Below are positions 51,282 to 61,306 of a stretch of DNA of 62,962 nt, in pieces. The stretch is taken from positions 212,261 through 275,222 of the forward strand of contig NZ_LMQP01000002.1 of NCBI RefSeq assembly GCF_001425405.1, read 5' to 3'. Made by a program: the position numbers and the translations under genes. A model generated the notes under the pieces. The model had not been told where the DNA came from. It saw only the letters and a program-made list of their open reading frames with translations, and did not search any database. Every line of letters starts with the position of its first letter. Position 1 is the first letter of the stretch. This stretch comes from Sphingomonas sp. Leaf412. Its GTDB lineage: Bacteria; Pseudomonadota; Alphaproteobacteria; Sphingomonadales; Sphingomonadaceae.

Positions 51282-52327
51282 TGACGGTACGCGAGACATT
51301 CCTGGCCGAGGCGGCGAAGCGCATCCTCATCACCGACGGCGCGTTCGGGACCGAGATCCAGAACTGGAAGCTGTCCGAGGCGGATTACGCCGGGACGCTG
51401 ACGCTGGGCCACGACCAGAAGGGCAACAACGACATCCTCGCGCTGACCAAGCCCGAGGTGCCCGAAAGCATCCACCGCGCCTATTTCGAGGCGGGGGCGG
51501 ATATCGCGGAAACCAACACCTTTTCGGCGAACCGCATCAGCCAGGCGGATTACGGCGCCGAAGGGCTGGTGCGCGAGATCAACGTCGAAAGCGCGGCGAT
51601 GGCGCGGCGGCTGGCGGACGAATTCGCGGGCCGCGACGGGCGCCCGCGCTTCGTCGCGGGCGCGATCGGCCCGACGAACAAGACATTGTCGCTGTCGCCC
51701 GACGTCAACGATCCGGGCTATCGCGAGATCGACTTCGATTATCTGAAGGACGTGTACCGCGAGCAGACCGACGCTTTGGTCGAGGGCGGCGCGGACTTCA
51801 TCCTGATCGAGACGGTGTTCGACACGCTGAACGCCAAGGCGGGGATCATGGCCGCGATCGAGGCGGGGGAGGCGCTGGGGCGCGACCTGCCGATCATGCT
51901 GTCGATGACATTGACCGACCTGTCGGGCCGCAACCTGTCGGGGCATACGGTGGAGGCGTTCTGGCACGCGGTGCGCCATGCCAGGCCGCTGACGATCGGG
52001 CTGAACTGCTCGTTCGGGGCGGAGCAGCTGCGCCCGCACGTGAAGGTGCTGAGCGACATCTGCGACACCCTTATCATGGTCTATCCCAATGCGGGCCTGC
52101 CCAACGAACTGGGCGAGTATGACGAGGCGCCGGCGACGACCGCGGGGCTGGTCGGCGAATGGGCGCAGGGGGGGCAGGTGAACGTGCTGGGCGGATGCTG
52201 CGGATCGACGCCCGCGCATATCCGCGCGATCGCGGACATGGCGCGCGGCGTGCCGCCCCGGGCGGTACCGGTGCCGCCGGTCAGGACGCGGCTGGCGGGG
52301 CTGGAGCCGTTCACGATGGCCGCCTAG
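51281..52327 (+). CDS. metH: methionine synthase, homocysteine-binding subunit (MetH N-terminal part)
   Basis: A 348-residue homocysteine S-methyltransferase module. The three zinc-binding cysteines are present: one in IGLNCSFGAEQLR and two in LGGCCGSTPAHIRAI. The N-terminal ITDGAFGTEIQNWKL and NDILALTKPEVPESIHRAYF match the first domain of full-length MetH. The remaining domains are encoded by the next gene, in a different frame and with its own start, so methionine synthase is a two-subunit enzyme here. Confidence 0.93.
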   Translation: MTVRETFLAEAAKRILITDGAFGTEIQNWKLSEADYAGTLTLGHDQKGNNDILALTKPEVPESIHRAYFEAGADIAETNTFSANRISQADYGAEGLVREINVESAAMARRLADEFAGRDGRPRFVAGAIGPTNKTLSLSPDVNDPGYREIDFDYLKDVYREQTDALVEGGADFILIETVFDTLNAKAGIMAAIEAGEALGRDLPIMLSMTLTDLSGRNLSGHTVEAFWHAVRHARPLTIGLNCSFGAEQLRPHVKVLSDICDTLIMVYPNAGLPNELGEYDEAPATTAGLVGEWAQGGQVNVLGGCCGSTPAHIRAIADMARGVPPRAVPVPPVRTRLAGLEPFTMAA

Positions 52328-52338
52328 CCGCGACGACC

Positions 52339-52420
52339 CGTCACCCCGGCGCAGGCCGGGGTCCAGAATTACACGCGCTGCCGCCCGGAAACCTGGATCC
52401 CGGCCTGCGCCGGGATGACG
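52339..52420. repeat. dispersed palindromic repeat, family A, between the two metH genes
   Basis: Left arm CGTCACCCCGGCGCAGGCCG, right arm CCGGCCTGCGCCGGGATGAC. The middle (CAGAATTACACGCGCTGCCG) is shared with the copy at 3764. It fills the linker between the two metH genes and ends five bases before the second start codon. Confidence 0.82.
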
Positions 52421-52425
52421 TATAA

Positions 52426-55098
52426 ATGACCCAGTTCGCCACGCAGTTCGTCAATATCGGCGAGCGTACCAACGTCACCGGCTCCGCCGCGTTCAAGAAG
52501 CTCGTCATGGCGGGCGACTATACCCGCGCGGTCGAGGTCGCGCGCGCGCAGGTCGAGAACGGCGCGCAGGTGATCGACGTCAACATGGACGAGGGGCTGC
52601 TCGACGCGCACCACGCCATGACGACGTTCCTGAAACTGATCGCCGCCGAACCCGATATCGCGCGCGTGCCGGTGATGATCGACAGTTCCAAATGGGACGT
52701 GATCGAGGCGGGGCTGAAATGCGTGTCGGGCAAGCCGATCGTCAATTCCATCAGCATGAAGGAGGGCGTCGAGCCGTTCCTGGTCCATGCGCGCAAGTGC
52801 ATGAACTACGGCGCCGCGGTCGTCGTCATGGCGTTCGACGAGGTCGGGCAGGCGGATACGAAGGAGCGCAAGGTCGAGATCTGCGCCCGCGCCTATGACC
52901 TGCTGACCGGCATCGGCTTTCCGCCGGAGGATATCATCTTCGACCCCAACGTCTTCGCAGTCGCGACGGGGATCGAGGAGCATGACAATTACGGCGTCGA
53001 CTTCATCGAGGCGGTGAGGGAGATCAAGGCGCGCTGCCCGCACGTCCACATATCGGGCGGGCTGTCGAACCTGTCGTTCAGCTTCCGCGGGAACGAGCCG
53101 GTGCGTCGGGCGATGCACAGCGTGTTCCTCTACCACGCCATCCCCGCGGGCATGGACATGGCGATCGTCAACGCCGGGCAGCTCGACGTCTATGACGCGA
53201 TCGACCCGGAATTGCGCAATGCGTGCGAGGACGTGATCCTGAACCGCGATCCGGCGGCGGGCGACCGGCTGGTCGCGCTGGCGGAGAAATACCGCGGCAC
53301 CGACGCGGTGGCGGAGAAGGCGGCGGCGGAATGGCGTTCGCTCCCCGTCACGAAGCGGCTGGAATATGCGCTGGTCAAGGGCATCGACGCGCATGTCGTC
53401 GACGATACCGAGGAATGCCGCCAGCAGTTCGCGAGGCCCATTGAGGTGATCGAGGGGCCGTTGATGGACGGTATGAACGTCGTCGGCGACCTGTTCGGCA
53501 GCGGCAAGATGTTCCTGCCGCAGGTCGTGAAGTCCGCGCGCGTGATGAAGAAGGCGGTCGCGCACCTCCTTCCCTTCATCGAGGCGAGCAAGGAGCCGGG
53601 CGCGAAGGGCAAGGGCAAGATCGTGATGGCGACCGTGAAGGGCGACGTCCACGATATCGGCAAGAACATCGTCGGCGTGGTGTTGCAGTGCAACGGCTTC
53701 GACGTGGTCGACCTGGGCGTCATGGTCCCGTGGTCGAAGATCCTGGCGGCGGCGAACGAGAACGATGCCGACATGATCGGCCTGTCCGGCCTCATCACGC
53801 CCAGCCTGGACGAGATGGTGACCGTGGCGGAGGAGATGAAGCGCGCGGGGATGACGATGCCGCTGCTGATCGGCGGCGCGACGACGTCGAAGGTGCATAC
53901 CGCGCTGCGCATCGCGCCCGCCTATGACGGGCCGATCGTCCACGTGCTGGACGCCAGCCGCGCGGTAGGTGTGGCGACGACCCTCGTCAGCGAGACGATC
54001 CGCGACGATTTCGTGGCGAAGACCGCGGCGGATTATCAGGCGGTGCGCGACGCGCGCGAGGGGAAGGGGCAGAACGCACTCCTGCCGCTCGACGTCGCCC
54101 GGTCGCGCGGGATGGCGGTCGATTTCGCGCTGAAGGCGCCCGCGCCGAAGCGGCCGGGCGTGCATGTGTTCGACGACTGGGACCTGGCCGACCTGGCGAG
54201 CTATATCGACTGGACGCCGTTCTTCCGCGCGTGGGAACTGGCGGGGAACTATCCCGCGATCCTGACCGACGAGGTCGTCGGCGAAAGCGCGACCAGCCTG
54301 TATGCCGATGCGCGCGCGATGCTGGATCGGATCGTGGGCGAGAAATGGCTGACCGCGCGCGGCGTCGCGGGGCTGTGGCCATGTCATCGCCACGACGACG
54401 ACGTGTGGGTGTACGACCGCCACAGCGTCGACCGGCGCACCCCCGACGGCGGCAGCGTGCCCGAGGGGTTCAGCCTGCCCGACCTGGACCGCCGCAACGA
54501 ACATTCGACGCGGTTGCCCTTCCTTCGCCAGCAGATCGCGAAGCGCGAGGGGCGGGCGAACATGTGCCTGGCCGATTTCGTCGATCCCGCAGGCGACTGG
54601 ATCGGCGGCTTCGCGGTCGGCATCCACGGGATCGAGCCGCACCTGGCGCGGTTCCAGGCGGGGCACGACGATTACAACGACATCCTGTTGAAGGCGCTGG
54701 CGGACCGGCTGGCGGAGGCGTTCGCGGAACGGCTGCACGCGCATGTCCGCACCGACCTGTGGGGCTATGCCGCGGGCGAGCAGCTGACCAACGAGGCGCT
54801 GATCCGCGAGCAGTATCGCGGGATCCGCCCCGCGCCCGGCTATCCGGCCTGCCCGGAACATTCGCTGAAGCGGACGCTGTTCGACCTGCTGGATGCGGAG
54901 GGGAATGCGGGGCTGGAGCTGACCGAGAGCTTCGCGATGCTGCCCACCGCGGCGGTCAGCGGCTTCTATTTCGGTCACGCGCAGGCCGAGTATTTCGGCG
55001 TTGCCCGGATCGGCGAGGACCAGGTCGCGGATTATGCGAATCGCCTGGGCGTCGACGTGGCGCGCGCGACCCGGCTGCTGCGACCGAATCTGGACTGA
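52426..55098 (+). CDS. metH: methionine synthase, pterin/cobalamin/activation subunit (MetH C-terminal part)
   Basis: An 890-residue protein with the pterin-binding barrel ([40 protein letters not shown]), the cobalamin cap and B12 domain with the cobalt-ligand motif [36 protein letters not shown] and [16 protein letters not shown], and the C-terminal AdoMet-binding reactivation domain ([35 protein letters not shown]). It completes the preceding gene. No ribosome-binding site is clear because the ATG follows a repeat. Confidence 0.94.
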   Translation: MTQFATQFVNIGERTNVTGSAAFKKLVMAGDYTRAVEVARAQVENGAQVIDVNMDEGLLDAHHAMTTFLKLIAAEPDIARVPVMIDSSKWDVIEAGLKCVSGKPIVNSISMKEGVEPFLVHARKCMNYGAAVVVMAFDEVGQADTKERKVEICARAYDLLTGIGFPPEDIIFDPNVFAVATGIEEHDNYGVDFIEAVREIKARCPHVHISGGLSNLSFSFRGNEPVRRAMHSVFLYHAIPAGMDMAIVNAGQLDVYDAIDPELRNACEDVILNRDPAAGDRLVALAEKYRGTDAVAEKAAAEWRSLPVTKRLEYALVKGIDAHVVDDTEECRQQFARPIEVIEGPLMDGMNVVGDLFGSGKMFLPQVVKSARVMKKAVAHLLPFIEASKEPGAKGKGKIVMATVKGDVHDIGKNIVGVVLQCNGFDVVDLGVMVPWSKILAAANENDADMIGLSGLITPSLDEMVTVAEEMKRAGMTMPLLIGGATTSKVHTALRIAPAYDGPIVHVLDASRAVGVATTLVSETIRDDFVAKTAADYQAVRDAREGKGQNALLPLDVARSRGMAVDFALKAPAPKRPGVHVFDDWDLADLASYIDWTPFFRAWELAGNYPAILTDEVVGESATSLYADARAMLDRIVGEKWLTARGVAGLWPCHRHDDDVWVYDRHSVDRRTPDGGSVPEGFSLPDLDRRNEHSTRLPFLRQQIAKREGRANMCLADFVDPAGDWIGGFAVGIHGIEPHLARFQAGHDDYNDILLKALADRLAEAFAERLHAHVRTDLWGYAAGEQLTNEALIREQYRGIRPAPGYPACPEHSLKRTLFDLLDAEGNAGLELTESFAMLPTAAVSGFYFGHAQAEYFGVARIGEDQVADYANRLGVDVARATRLLRPNLD

Positions 55099-55281
55099 TT
55101 CGACAGGGAACCGGAACCTCTGGTTACCGTTTCACCAACGCAGCGTCGTATTTATACCGCGCCGCACAAAAAAGTTCGTCCCAGAACGGGATTCGGGGTT
55201 CGAACGACTTGCTGCCGTAACGAAGTTGAATTAACCATCGTCGTTGACCGAACTTCCACCGCTCGTAAAAGGGATATCAGT

Positions 55282-55791
55282 ATGAAGGCACTCGCTTTCG
55301 CATTCGCAGGCGCCGCTCTGGCGGTTGCCGCTCCGGCTTCGGCCGCCACGTACATCACGTTCGACGGTAACTCGGGCACGTACGGCAACGACCTGATCAC
55401 GACGCCGTCGTTCACCGACACGTTCGACTTCACGCTCGACACGGCCGGCCGCTTCGGCGCCACGCTGTCGTCGGTCGCGGTCAGCGCTGCGACGAACGTC
55501 AACTTCTCGCGCGTGTTCCTGACCGGTCCCGGCCTGGGCGCCGGCATCGACTTCTCGCCCGTCGTGTCGGGCATCGTCGAGTTCCGCACGCTCGCGTCGA
55601 CCTTCCTGAGCGCGGGCGACTATCGCCTGACCGTCTCGGGCACGTCGGGCAACGAGGGTTCCTACGCCGGCGACCTCAGCTTCGCCGCCGTTCCGGAGCC
55701 CGCGACCTGGGGTCTGATGATCCTCGGCTTCGGCATGGTCGGTGGCGCGATGCGCCGCCGCGCGGTGAAGACGGCCGTCCGCTTCGCCTGA
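55282..55791 (+). CDS. FxDxF-type PEP-CTERM protein, likely XrtA substrate
   Basis: A 169-residue secreted protein. Signal peptide MKALAFAFAGAALAVAAPAS plus AA; a beta-rich middle with the FxDxF motif (FTDTFDFTLD); and a C-terminal sorting signal PEPATWGLMILGFGMVGGAM followed by RRR, i.e. PEP motif, transmembrane helix, basic tail. The WG after PEPAT differs from the common PEPxxWA. Exosortase A, encoded at 39.6 kb, should process it. The 183-bp upstream region (55099-55281) is A/T-richer than its surroundings and must carry the promoter. Confidence 0.92.
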   Translation: MKALAFAFAGAALAVAAPASAATYITFDGNSGTYGNDLITTPSFTDTFDFTLDTAGRFGATLSSVAVSAATNVNFSRVFLTGPGLGAGIDFSPVVSGIVEFRTLASTFLSAGDYRLTVSGTSGNEGSYAGDLSFAAVPEPATWGLMILGFGMVGGAMRRRAVKTAVRFA

Positions 55792-55813
55792 TCCTTTCTA
55801 GGATTGCGACAGA

Positions 55814-55844
55814 CGCCGCCGGTCCCCTGGGCCGGCGGCGTTTT
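55814..55844 (+). terminator. intrinsic terminator after the PEP-CTERM gene
   Basis: A perfect 9-bp GC stem (55814-55822 with 55832-55840), nine-base loop and TTTT. It ends the PEP-CTERM transcript 20 bases after the stop codon and isolates it from uvrC. Confidence 0.85.
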
Positions 55845-55904
55845 CATGTCCGCGATCCGTCCGGCGGCGTTGCCTGCGAGTCCCCGGCTCCCTAAGTGGA
55901 ACCC

Positions 55905-57842
55905 ATGTCAGGCTACGGCCCGCCCACGCGCTTCAACGAGGAAGCCGCCACCTTCACCGTCCGCGGTTCCGACGCGCCCGACCTGAAGGCGGGCGAGGCG
56001 GCGATCCGCAACGTCCTGAAGACGCTGCCGCTGAAGCCCGGCGTCTATCGCATGAACGATGCGAAGGGCGACGTGCTGTACGTCGGCAAGGCGCGCGCGC
56101 TGAAGAACCGCGTCGGCAATTACGTGCAGGTCGATCGCCTGCCCAAGCGGCTCCAGCGGATGGTGTCGCAGACGCGGTCGATGACGATCGTGACGACCAA
56201 CAACGAGGCGGAGGCGCTGCTGCTCGAAGCGCAGCTCATCAAACGGTACCGCCCGCCGTACAATGTCCTGCTGCGCGACGACAAAAGCTTCCCCTTCATC
56301 CTGCTGCGGTCCGACCATGAGTATCCGCGGATCCAGAAGCATCGCGGCGCGCGGCGCGCGAAGGGCGATTACTACGGCCCGTTCGCCAGCGCGGGGAGCG
56401 TCAACAACACCCTCAACGCGTTGCAGAAACTGTTCCTGCTGCGATCGTGCACCGACGGTTTCTTCAAGACCCGCGACCGCCCGTGCCTGCTGTACCAGAT
56501 CAAGCGCTGCTCCGCGCCGTGCGTCGGGCGGATCGACGCGGGCGATTATGCCGAGCTGGTATCCGACGCCAAGAAGTTCCTGGCGGGCAAGGCGACCGAC
56601 GTGCAGGCGAAGCTGGGCGCGGAGATGACCGCGGCGGCGGCCGACATGGATTTCGAGCGCGCGGCGGTGATCCGCGACCGGCTGAAGGCGCTGACCTTCA
56701 TCCAGGGGACGCAGTTCATCAATGCCGAGGACGTGGGCGACGCCGACATCTTCGCACTGGCCAGCCACGAGGGGCTGATCGGGATCGAGGCGTTCTTCAT
56801 CCGCGGCGGGCAGAATTGGGGCCACCGCAGCTTCTTCCCCGCGCACACCGCGGACGTGGCGGAGGAGGAGGTGCTGAGCCAGTTCCTGATGCAATTCTAT
56901 GAGGAGGTTCCCCCCGCCCGCACCGTGTTCGTCGACCGCGTGCTGCCAGAGGCTGCGCTGTTGCAGGAGGCGTTGAGCGGGCAGGCGGGGCGCAAGGTCA
57001 GCATGGAAGTGCCGCAGCGCGGCACGCGGCGGCGGCTGCTCGATCAGGCCAGGCGCAATGCGCAGGAGGCGCTGGAGCGCAGGCTGGCCGAATCGACGAC
57101 GCAGGCGAAACTGAACCGCGAGGTCGCGGACCTGTTCGACCTGCCCGAGCCGCCGGACCGGATCGAGGTGTACGACAACAGCCACATCCAGGGGACGAAC
57201 GCGCTCGGCGCGATGGTCGTCGCCGGACCCGAGGGATTCCGGAAGGGGCAGTATCGCAAGTTCAACATCAAGGACAAAAGCATCGTCCCGGGCGACGACT
57301 TCGGGATGATGCGCGAGGTCCTGACGCGCCGGTTCGCCAGGCTGTTGAAGGAAGGCGCGGAGGAGGAAGGCCCGGACCGCGATTCGGGCGAGTGGCCCGA
57401 CCTGGTCCTGATCGACGGCGGGCGCGGGCAATTGAACGCGGCGAAGGCGGTGCTGGAGCAGCTGGGGATCGAGGACGTGTGCCTGGTCGGCGTCGCCAAG
57501 GGGCCTAACCACGGGCGCGAGGGGCGCGAGGTGTTCCACCTGATGGACGGGCGCGAGTTGATGCTGCCGGTCAATTCGCCGACCCTGTTCTACCTGCAAC
57601 GGCTGCGCGACGAGGTGCATCGCTTCGCCATCGGCGCGCATCGGGCGAAGCGCGCGAAGGCGATGGGGGCAAGCCCGCTGGACGAGGTGCCGGGCATCGG
57701 CCCGGCGCGCAAGAAGGCGCTGCTGATGCATTTCGGCACCGGCCGCGCCGTGCGCAACGCCAGCCTGGCCGACCTGCAACAGGCCCCTGGCGTATCGGCC
57801 AGCGTGGCGCAGCAGGTGTACGACTTCTACCACGCAAAGTGA
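55905..57842 (+). CDS. uvrC: excinuclease ABC subunit C
   Basis: Dual-incision nuclease of nucleotide excision repair. The 645 residues have the GIY-YIG domain (PGVYRMNDAKGDVLYVGKAR, with KRYRPPYNVLLRDDKSFPFI), a cysteine cluster (CLLYQIKRCSAPC), the UVR domain (MTAAAADMDFERAAVIRDRL), the RNase H-like nuclease domain (EVYDNSHIQGTNALGAMVVA, LVLIDGGRGQLNAAK) and the tandem HhH end (LDEVPGIGPARKKALLMHFG). I start at ATG 55905 rather than the GTG three codons earlier. Confidence 0.97.
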   Translation: MSGYGPPTRFNEEAATFTVRGSDAPDLKAGEAAIRNVLKTLPLKPGVYRMNDAKGDVLYVGKARALKNRVGNYVQVDRLPKRLQRMVSQTRSMTIVTTNNEAEALLLEAQLIKRYRPPYNVLLRDDKSFPFILLRSDHEYPRIQKHRGARRAKGDYYGPFASAGSVNNTLNALQKLFLLRSCTDGFFKTRDRPCLLYQIKRCSAPCVGRIDAGDYAELVSDAKKFLAGKATDVQAKLGAEMTAAAADMDFERAAVIRDRLKALTFIQGTQFINAEDVGDADIFALASHEGLIGIEAFFIRGGQNWGHRSFFPAHTADVAEEEVLSQFLMQFYEEVPPARTVFVDRVLPEAALLQEALSGQAGRKVSMEVPQRGTRRRLLDQARRNAQEALERRLAESTTQAKLNREVADLFDLPEPPDRIEVYDNSHIQGTNALGAMVVAGPEGFRKGQYRKFNIKDKSIVPGDDFGMMREVLTRRFARLLKEGAEEEGPDRDSGEWPDLVLIDGGRGQLNAAKAVLEQLGIEDVCLVGVAKGPNHGREGREVFHLMDGRELMLPVNSPTLFYLQRLRDEVHRFAIGAHRAKRAKAMGASPLDEVPGIGPARKKALLMHFGTGRAVRNASLADLQQAPGVSASVAQQVYDFYHAK

Positions 57843-57879
57843 TCTTGCCGCGCCCCGCGCGCCCCGGCACAAGCCGCGC

Positions 57880-60800
57880 ATGACGATCGCCGACCTGATC
57901 GCGCGCTGGACCGGCACCGAGGGCGGGGCCGAGCGCGCCAATTACCAGATGTTCCTGAGCGAGTTCGCCCAGGCGCTGGCGCTGCCCGCGCCGCAACCGA
58001 AAGGTGCGGGGCTGGGCGATTACGAGTTCGAGGCGCCGGTCCGGTCGGAGGCGGCGCTAGGCCGTAAGGGGACGGGCCGCATCGACCTGTACAAGCGCGA
58101 CTGCTTCATCCTGGAGGCGAAACAGAGCCAGTTGAAGCCGGGCGAGGTCGCGCCCGTGGACCCGGTCGAGCCGCCGCCGGCGTCGATCACCGACCTTTTC
58201 GGGCACGTCATCGGCATGGAGGCGCCCGCGCGCCCGGTGGCGCGCTACGATCGCCTGATGGCGGATGCGCGGTTGCAGGCGGAGCGTTATGCCTTGGCGT
58301 TGCCAGGCGATCATCGCGCGCCGCCGTTCCTGATCGTGGCGGATATCGGGCGCGCGTTCGAACTGTATTTCGACTGGGCTGGAAACGGGCGCGGATATGC
58401 CCCGTTCCCCGACGAGCGGCAGTATCGCGTCGGGTTGAAGCAGTTGGCGGATGATACGTTGCTGCCGGGCGTGGACCTGTCGGCGGCCGACCTGCTGCGC
58501 GCGATATGGACCGCGCCCGCGGGCGTCGATCCGCGGCTGAAGGCGGCGGAGGTCACGCGCGACATCGCGCGGCGGCTCAGCCGGGTCGCCGAGCAGCTGG
58601 AACGCGACGAGCGCAATCGCCACCCCGGCGCGATCGAGATCGCACTGGGGATAGAGGCGACCAGCCTGTTCCTGATGCGGATGCTGTTCTGCATGTTCGC
58701 GGAGGACGTGGGGCTGTTGCCGAAGGACAGCTTCAAATCGTTCCTGGAAGAAGCCCAGCGCAAATCGGTGCATTTCTGGCGCAACGGCCTGTCCGACCTG
58801 TGGTCGCGGATGAACGATGCGCAGGAGGTCAATCGCTACTGGCCCTACGGCGATGCGATCATCCGCTATTTCAACGGCAACCTGTTCGGCGGGACGCGAA
58901 TTTTTGATCTGCCGGACGAATTCAAGAACGAACTGCTCGTCGCCGCCGCGAAGGATTGGCGCAAGGTGGAGCCCGCGATCTTCGGCACGCTGCTGGAGCA
59001 GGTGCTGACGAGTGCGGATCGCGCGAAGCTGGGCGCGCATTACACGCCGCGCGCCTATGTCGACCGGCTGGTCGAGGCGACGATCATGGACGTGTTGCGC
59101 CCGGAGTGGGACGCGACGCTTGAACGCGCCCGCGTGCTGGCGGATAGCGGAGATCGTGACGGGGCGGTCGCGGTGGCGCGTGCGTTTCATGCGCGGCTGG
59201 GCGAGTTGCGCGTGCTGGATCCCGCGTGCGGGACCGGGAATTTCCTGTACGTGGCGATGGAGCAGCTGTTGCGGCTGGAGGGCGAGGTTCGGCAATTCGT
59301 CGCCGGGCTGGACGCCGCATTCGTGCCGACGGTGCATCCGAACCAGTTCCTGGGACTGGAGCTCAACCCGCGCGCGGCGGTGATCGCGGAACTGGTGTTG
59401 TGGATCGGCTGGCTGCGCTATCGCCTCGCCAACACGCCGGAGGCGATCGGGGAGCCGGTGCTGCCGACGCTCACCAATATAAACTTCGGCACCCACGGTG
59501 GGTATGATGCGGTGCTGGTGCGGCTGCCGACCGGCGATCCCGACACCGCGAACCCGCGGCGGCCGGCATGGCCGGAGGCGGACTTCATCATCGGCAACCC
59601 GCCGTTCATCGGCGCGAAGTTCCTGCGCGAGCGGCTTGGCGCGAACTATGCCGAGGCGTTGTGGGCGGCGAACCCGCGCGTGGCGAAGTCGGCGGACTTC
59701 GTCATGCAATGGTGGGACCGGGCGGCGGATATCCTGACCCGGCCGGGAACGCGATTGCGCCGTTTCGGGCTGGTGACGACCAACAGCATCACGCAGGTCT
59801 TCAGTCGCCGCGTCATCGAGCATTGGTTGTCGATCCCCGTCCCCGTGCCTGTCACCGACGACGGCGATGGACCGGAGCGTCGTGCTTCGGGCGATCCGGG
59901 CGGAGACAGCTGCCCGGCGCCATCGGTCGATTCCCACGGCCCCATCCCCCGTTCCGGCGAGGACAGGGCCGGCGGCCTTCATCTCGTCCTCGCGGTCCCC
60001 GACCATCCGTGGACCCGCGTGACGAAGGACGCTGCGGCGGTACGCATCGCGATGACCGTGGCGGATGCGGGCGCGGGGACCGGGCGGCTGGTGACGATCG
60101 TGCGGGAACGCGCGATCGATACCGACGCGCCCGTCCTGGACGTGGCGGTCGATCATGGCGCGATCAACGCGGACCTTTCGACCGGCACCGACGTGACGAG
60201 GGTCGTGCCACTGCGCGCTAACGAGGGATTGGGTTCCCGCGGGGTGCAGTTGATGGGCGCCGGCTTCATGGTAACGGCCGCGCAGGCCAAATCGCTCGGA
60301 CTGGGCACGCGGCCCGGGCTGGACGCGCATATCCGGGAGTATCGGAACGGGCGAGACCTGCTGCAACGGCCGCGCGGCGTGTTCGTGATCGACCTGTTCG
60401 GGCTGGACGAGGTGACGGTAATGGATCGTTTCCCGGAGGTGTACGACCACCTGCTGAAGAACGTACGGAATTCGACCGACGAGAAGGGGAGGCCCAACGG
60501 CAGGGCGGTCAACAACCGCGCGTCGTATCGCGATCACTGGTGGATCTTCGGCGAGCCGCGACGCGAGCTTCGCCCTGCGATCGCCGGAATCGCCAGGTAC
60601 ATTGCGACGACGGAGACGTCCAAACACCGGATATTTCAGTTCATCAACAGCTCGGTCCTTGCGGACAACATGATCGTCGTTGTCGCTGCTGATGATCCGA
60701 CATTATTTGGCGTCTTGTCAGGACGGTTCCATCAGGAGTGGGTTCTGCACAGTGGCGGATGGCTGGGTTTTGGGAACGATAACAGGTACTCCAAATCTCT

Positions 60801-61269
60801 CGTTTTCGACCCGTTCCCCTTTCCCGACGCCACCGGCGCGCAGCGCGATACGATCGCGGGTATCGCGGAACGGCTGGACGCCACGCGGCGCACGGCGCTC
60901 GGCGAAAATCCCTCGCTGACGATGACCGGGCTCTACAATCTGGTCGCCGCGATCCGCGACGGCACGCTGTCGCCGCAGGACGAGTCGGCGGCGGTCAGGG
61001 CGCGGGCGCGGATCGTGGCGAAGCTGCACGACGACCTGGATGATGCGGTGGCGGATGCCTATGGCTGGCCGCGCGATCTGCCCGCGGCGCAGGTCGTCGC
61101 GCGGCTCGTCGCGCTAAATGCCGAGCGTGCGGCGGAGGAGGCGGCGGGCCATGTCCGCTGGCTGCGGCCGGACTATCAGGTTCCGCGCTTCGCCGTACCC
61201 CCCGTCGTCGCGGGGAGGCGTAAGGCGCGCCGGTCGCCGGCGGTCGTGCCGGGAGGCGGCACCGCGTAA
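57880..61269 (+). CDS. type IIG (MmeI-like) single-chain restriction-modification enzyme
   Basis: A 1129-residue protein. N-terminal PD-(D/E)xK nuclease signature D69...E79-A-K81 (RIDLYKRDCFILEAKQSQ), then a helical region, then an N6-adenine methyltransferase domain with the SAM motif LDPACGTGNFLYVAM (D447) and catalytic IGNPPFIG (N573), and a C-terminal target-recognition part (about 700-1060). Residues about 652-700 are a proline/glycine-rich segment (VPVPVTDDGDGPERRASG) that looks inserted before LHLVLAVPDHPWTRV. GC falls near 60600-60810. A stand-alone phage/foreign-DNA defence gene, possibly methyltransferase only if the nuclease is inactive. Confidence 0.85.
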   Translation: MTIADLIARWTGTEGGAERANYQMFLSEFAQALALPAPQPKGAGLGDYEFEAPVRSEAALGRKGTGRIDLYKRDCFILEAKQSQLKPGEVAPVDPVEPPPASITDLFGHVIGMEAPARPVARYDRLMADARLQAERYALALPGDHRAPPFLIVADIGRAFELYFDWAGNGRGYAPFPDERQYRVGLKQLADDTLLPGVDLSAADLLRAIWTAPAGVDPRLKAAEVTRDIARRLSRVAEQLERDERNRHPGAIEIALGIEATSLFLMRMLFCMFAEDVGLLPKDSFKSFLEEAQRKSVHFWRNGLSDLWSRMNDAQEVNRYWPYGDAIIRYFNGNLFGGTRIFDLPDEFKNELLVAAAKDWRKVEPAIFGTLLEQVLTSADRAKLGAHYTPRAYVDRLVEATIMDVLRPEWDATLERARVLADSGDRDGAVAVARAFHARLGELRVLDPACGTGNFLYVAMEQLLRLEGEVRQFVAGLDAAFVPTVHPNQFLGLELNPRAAVIAELVLWIGWLRYRLANTPEAIGEPVLPTLTNINFGTHGGYDAVLVRLPTGDPDTANPRRPAWPEADFIIGNPPFIGAKFLRERLGANYAEALWAANPRVAKSADFVMQWWDRAADILTRPGTRLRRFGLVTTNSITQVFSRRVIEHWLSIPVPVPVTDDGDGPERRASGDPGGDSCPAPSVDSHGPIPRSGEDRAGGLHLVLAVPDHPWTRVTKDAAAVRIAMTVADAGAGTGRLVTIVRERAIDTDAPVLDVAVDHGAINADLSTGTDVTRVVPLRANEGLGSRGVQLMGAGFMVTAAQAKSLGLGTRPGLDAHIREYRNGRDLLQRPRGVFVIDLFGLDEVTVMDRFPEVYDHLLKNVRNSTDEKGRPNGRAVNNRASYRDHWWIFGEPRRELRPAIAGIARYIATTETSKHRIFQFINSSVLADNMIVVVAADDPTLFGVLSGRFHQEWVLHSGGWLGFGNDNRYSKSLVFDPFPFPDATGAQRDTIAGIAERLDATRRTALGENPSLTMTGLYNLVAAIRDGTLSPQDESAAVRARARIVAKLHDDLDDAVADAYGWPRDLPAAQVVARLVALNAERAAEEAAGHVRWLRPDYQVPRFAVPPVVAGRRKARRSPAVVPGGGTA

Positions 61270-61306
61270 GCCTCCCCTTTACCCCTGGCGCGCTATCGCG
61301 CCGCGC

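Noticed and set aside
52328..52425. metH interruption as a recent frameshift or pseudogene
   Set aside because: Both parts have intact starts, stops and domain borders, and split metH is known in Alphaproteobacteria.
52369..54978. Minus-strand open frame of 869 codons opposite metH
   Set aside because: Shadow of the metH C-terminal gene, which has all its motifs on the plus strand.
55193..55210. GGGGTTCGAACGACT resembling a tRNA T-loop
   Set aside because: No acceptor stem, D-loop or anticodon arm can be formed around it.
58057..60627. Minus-strand open frame of 856 codons opposite the type IIG gene
   Set aside because: No recognisable motif, while the plus strand has intact nuclease and methyltransferase motifs.
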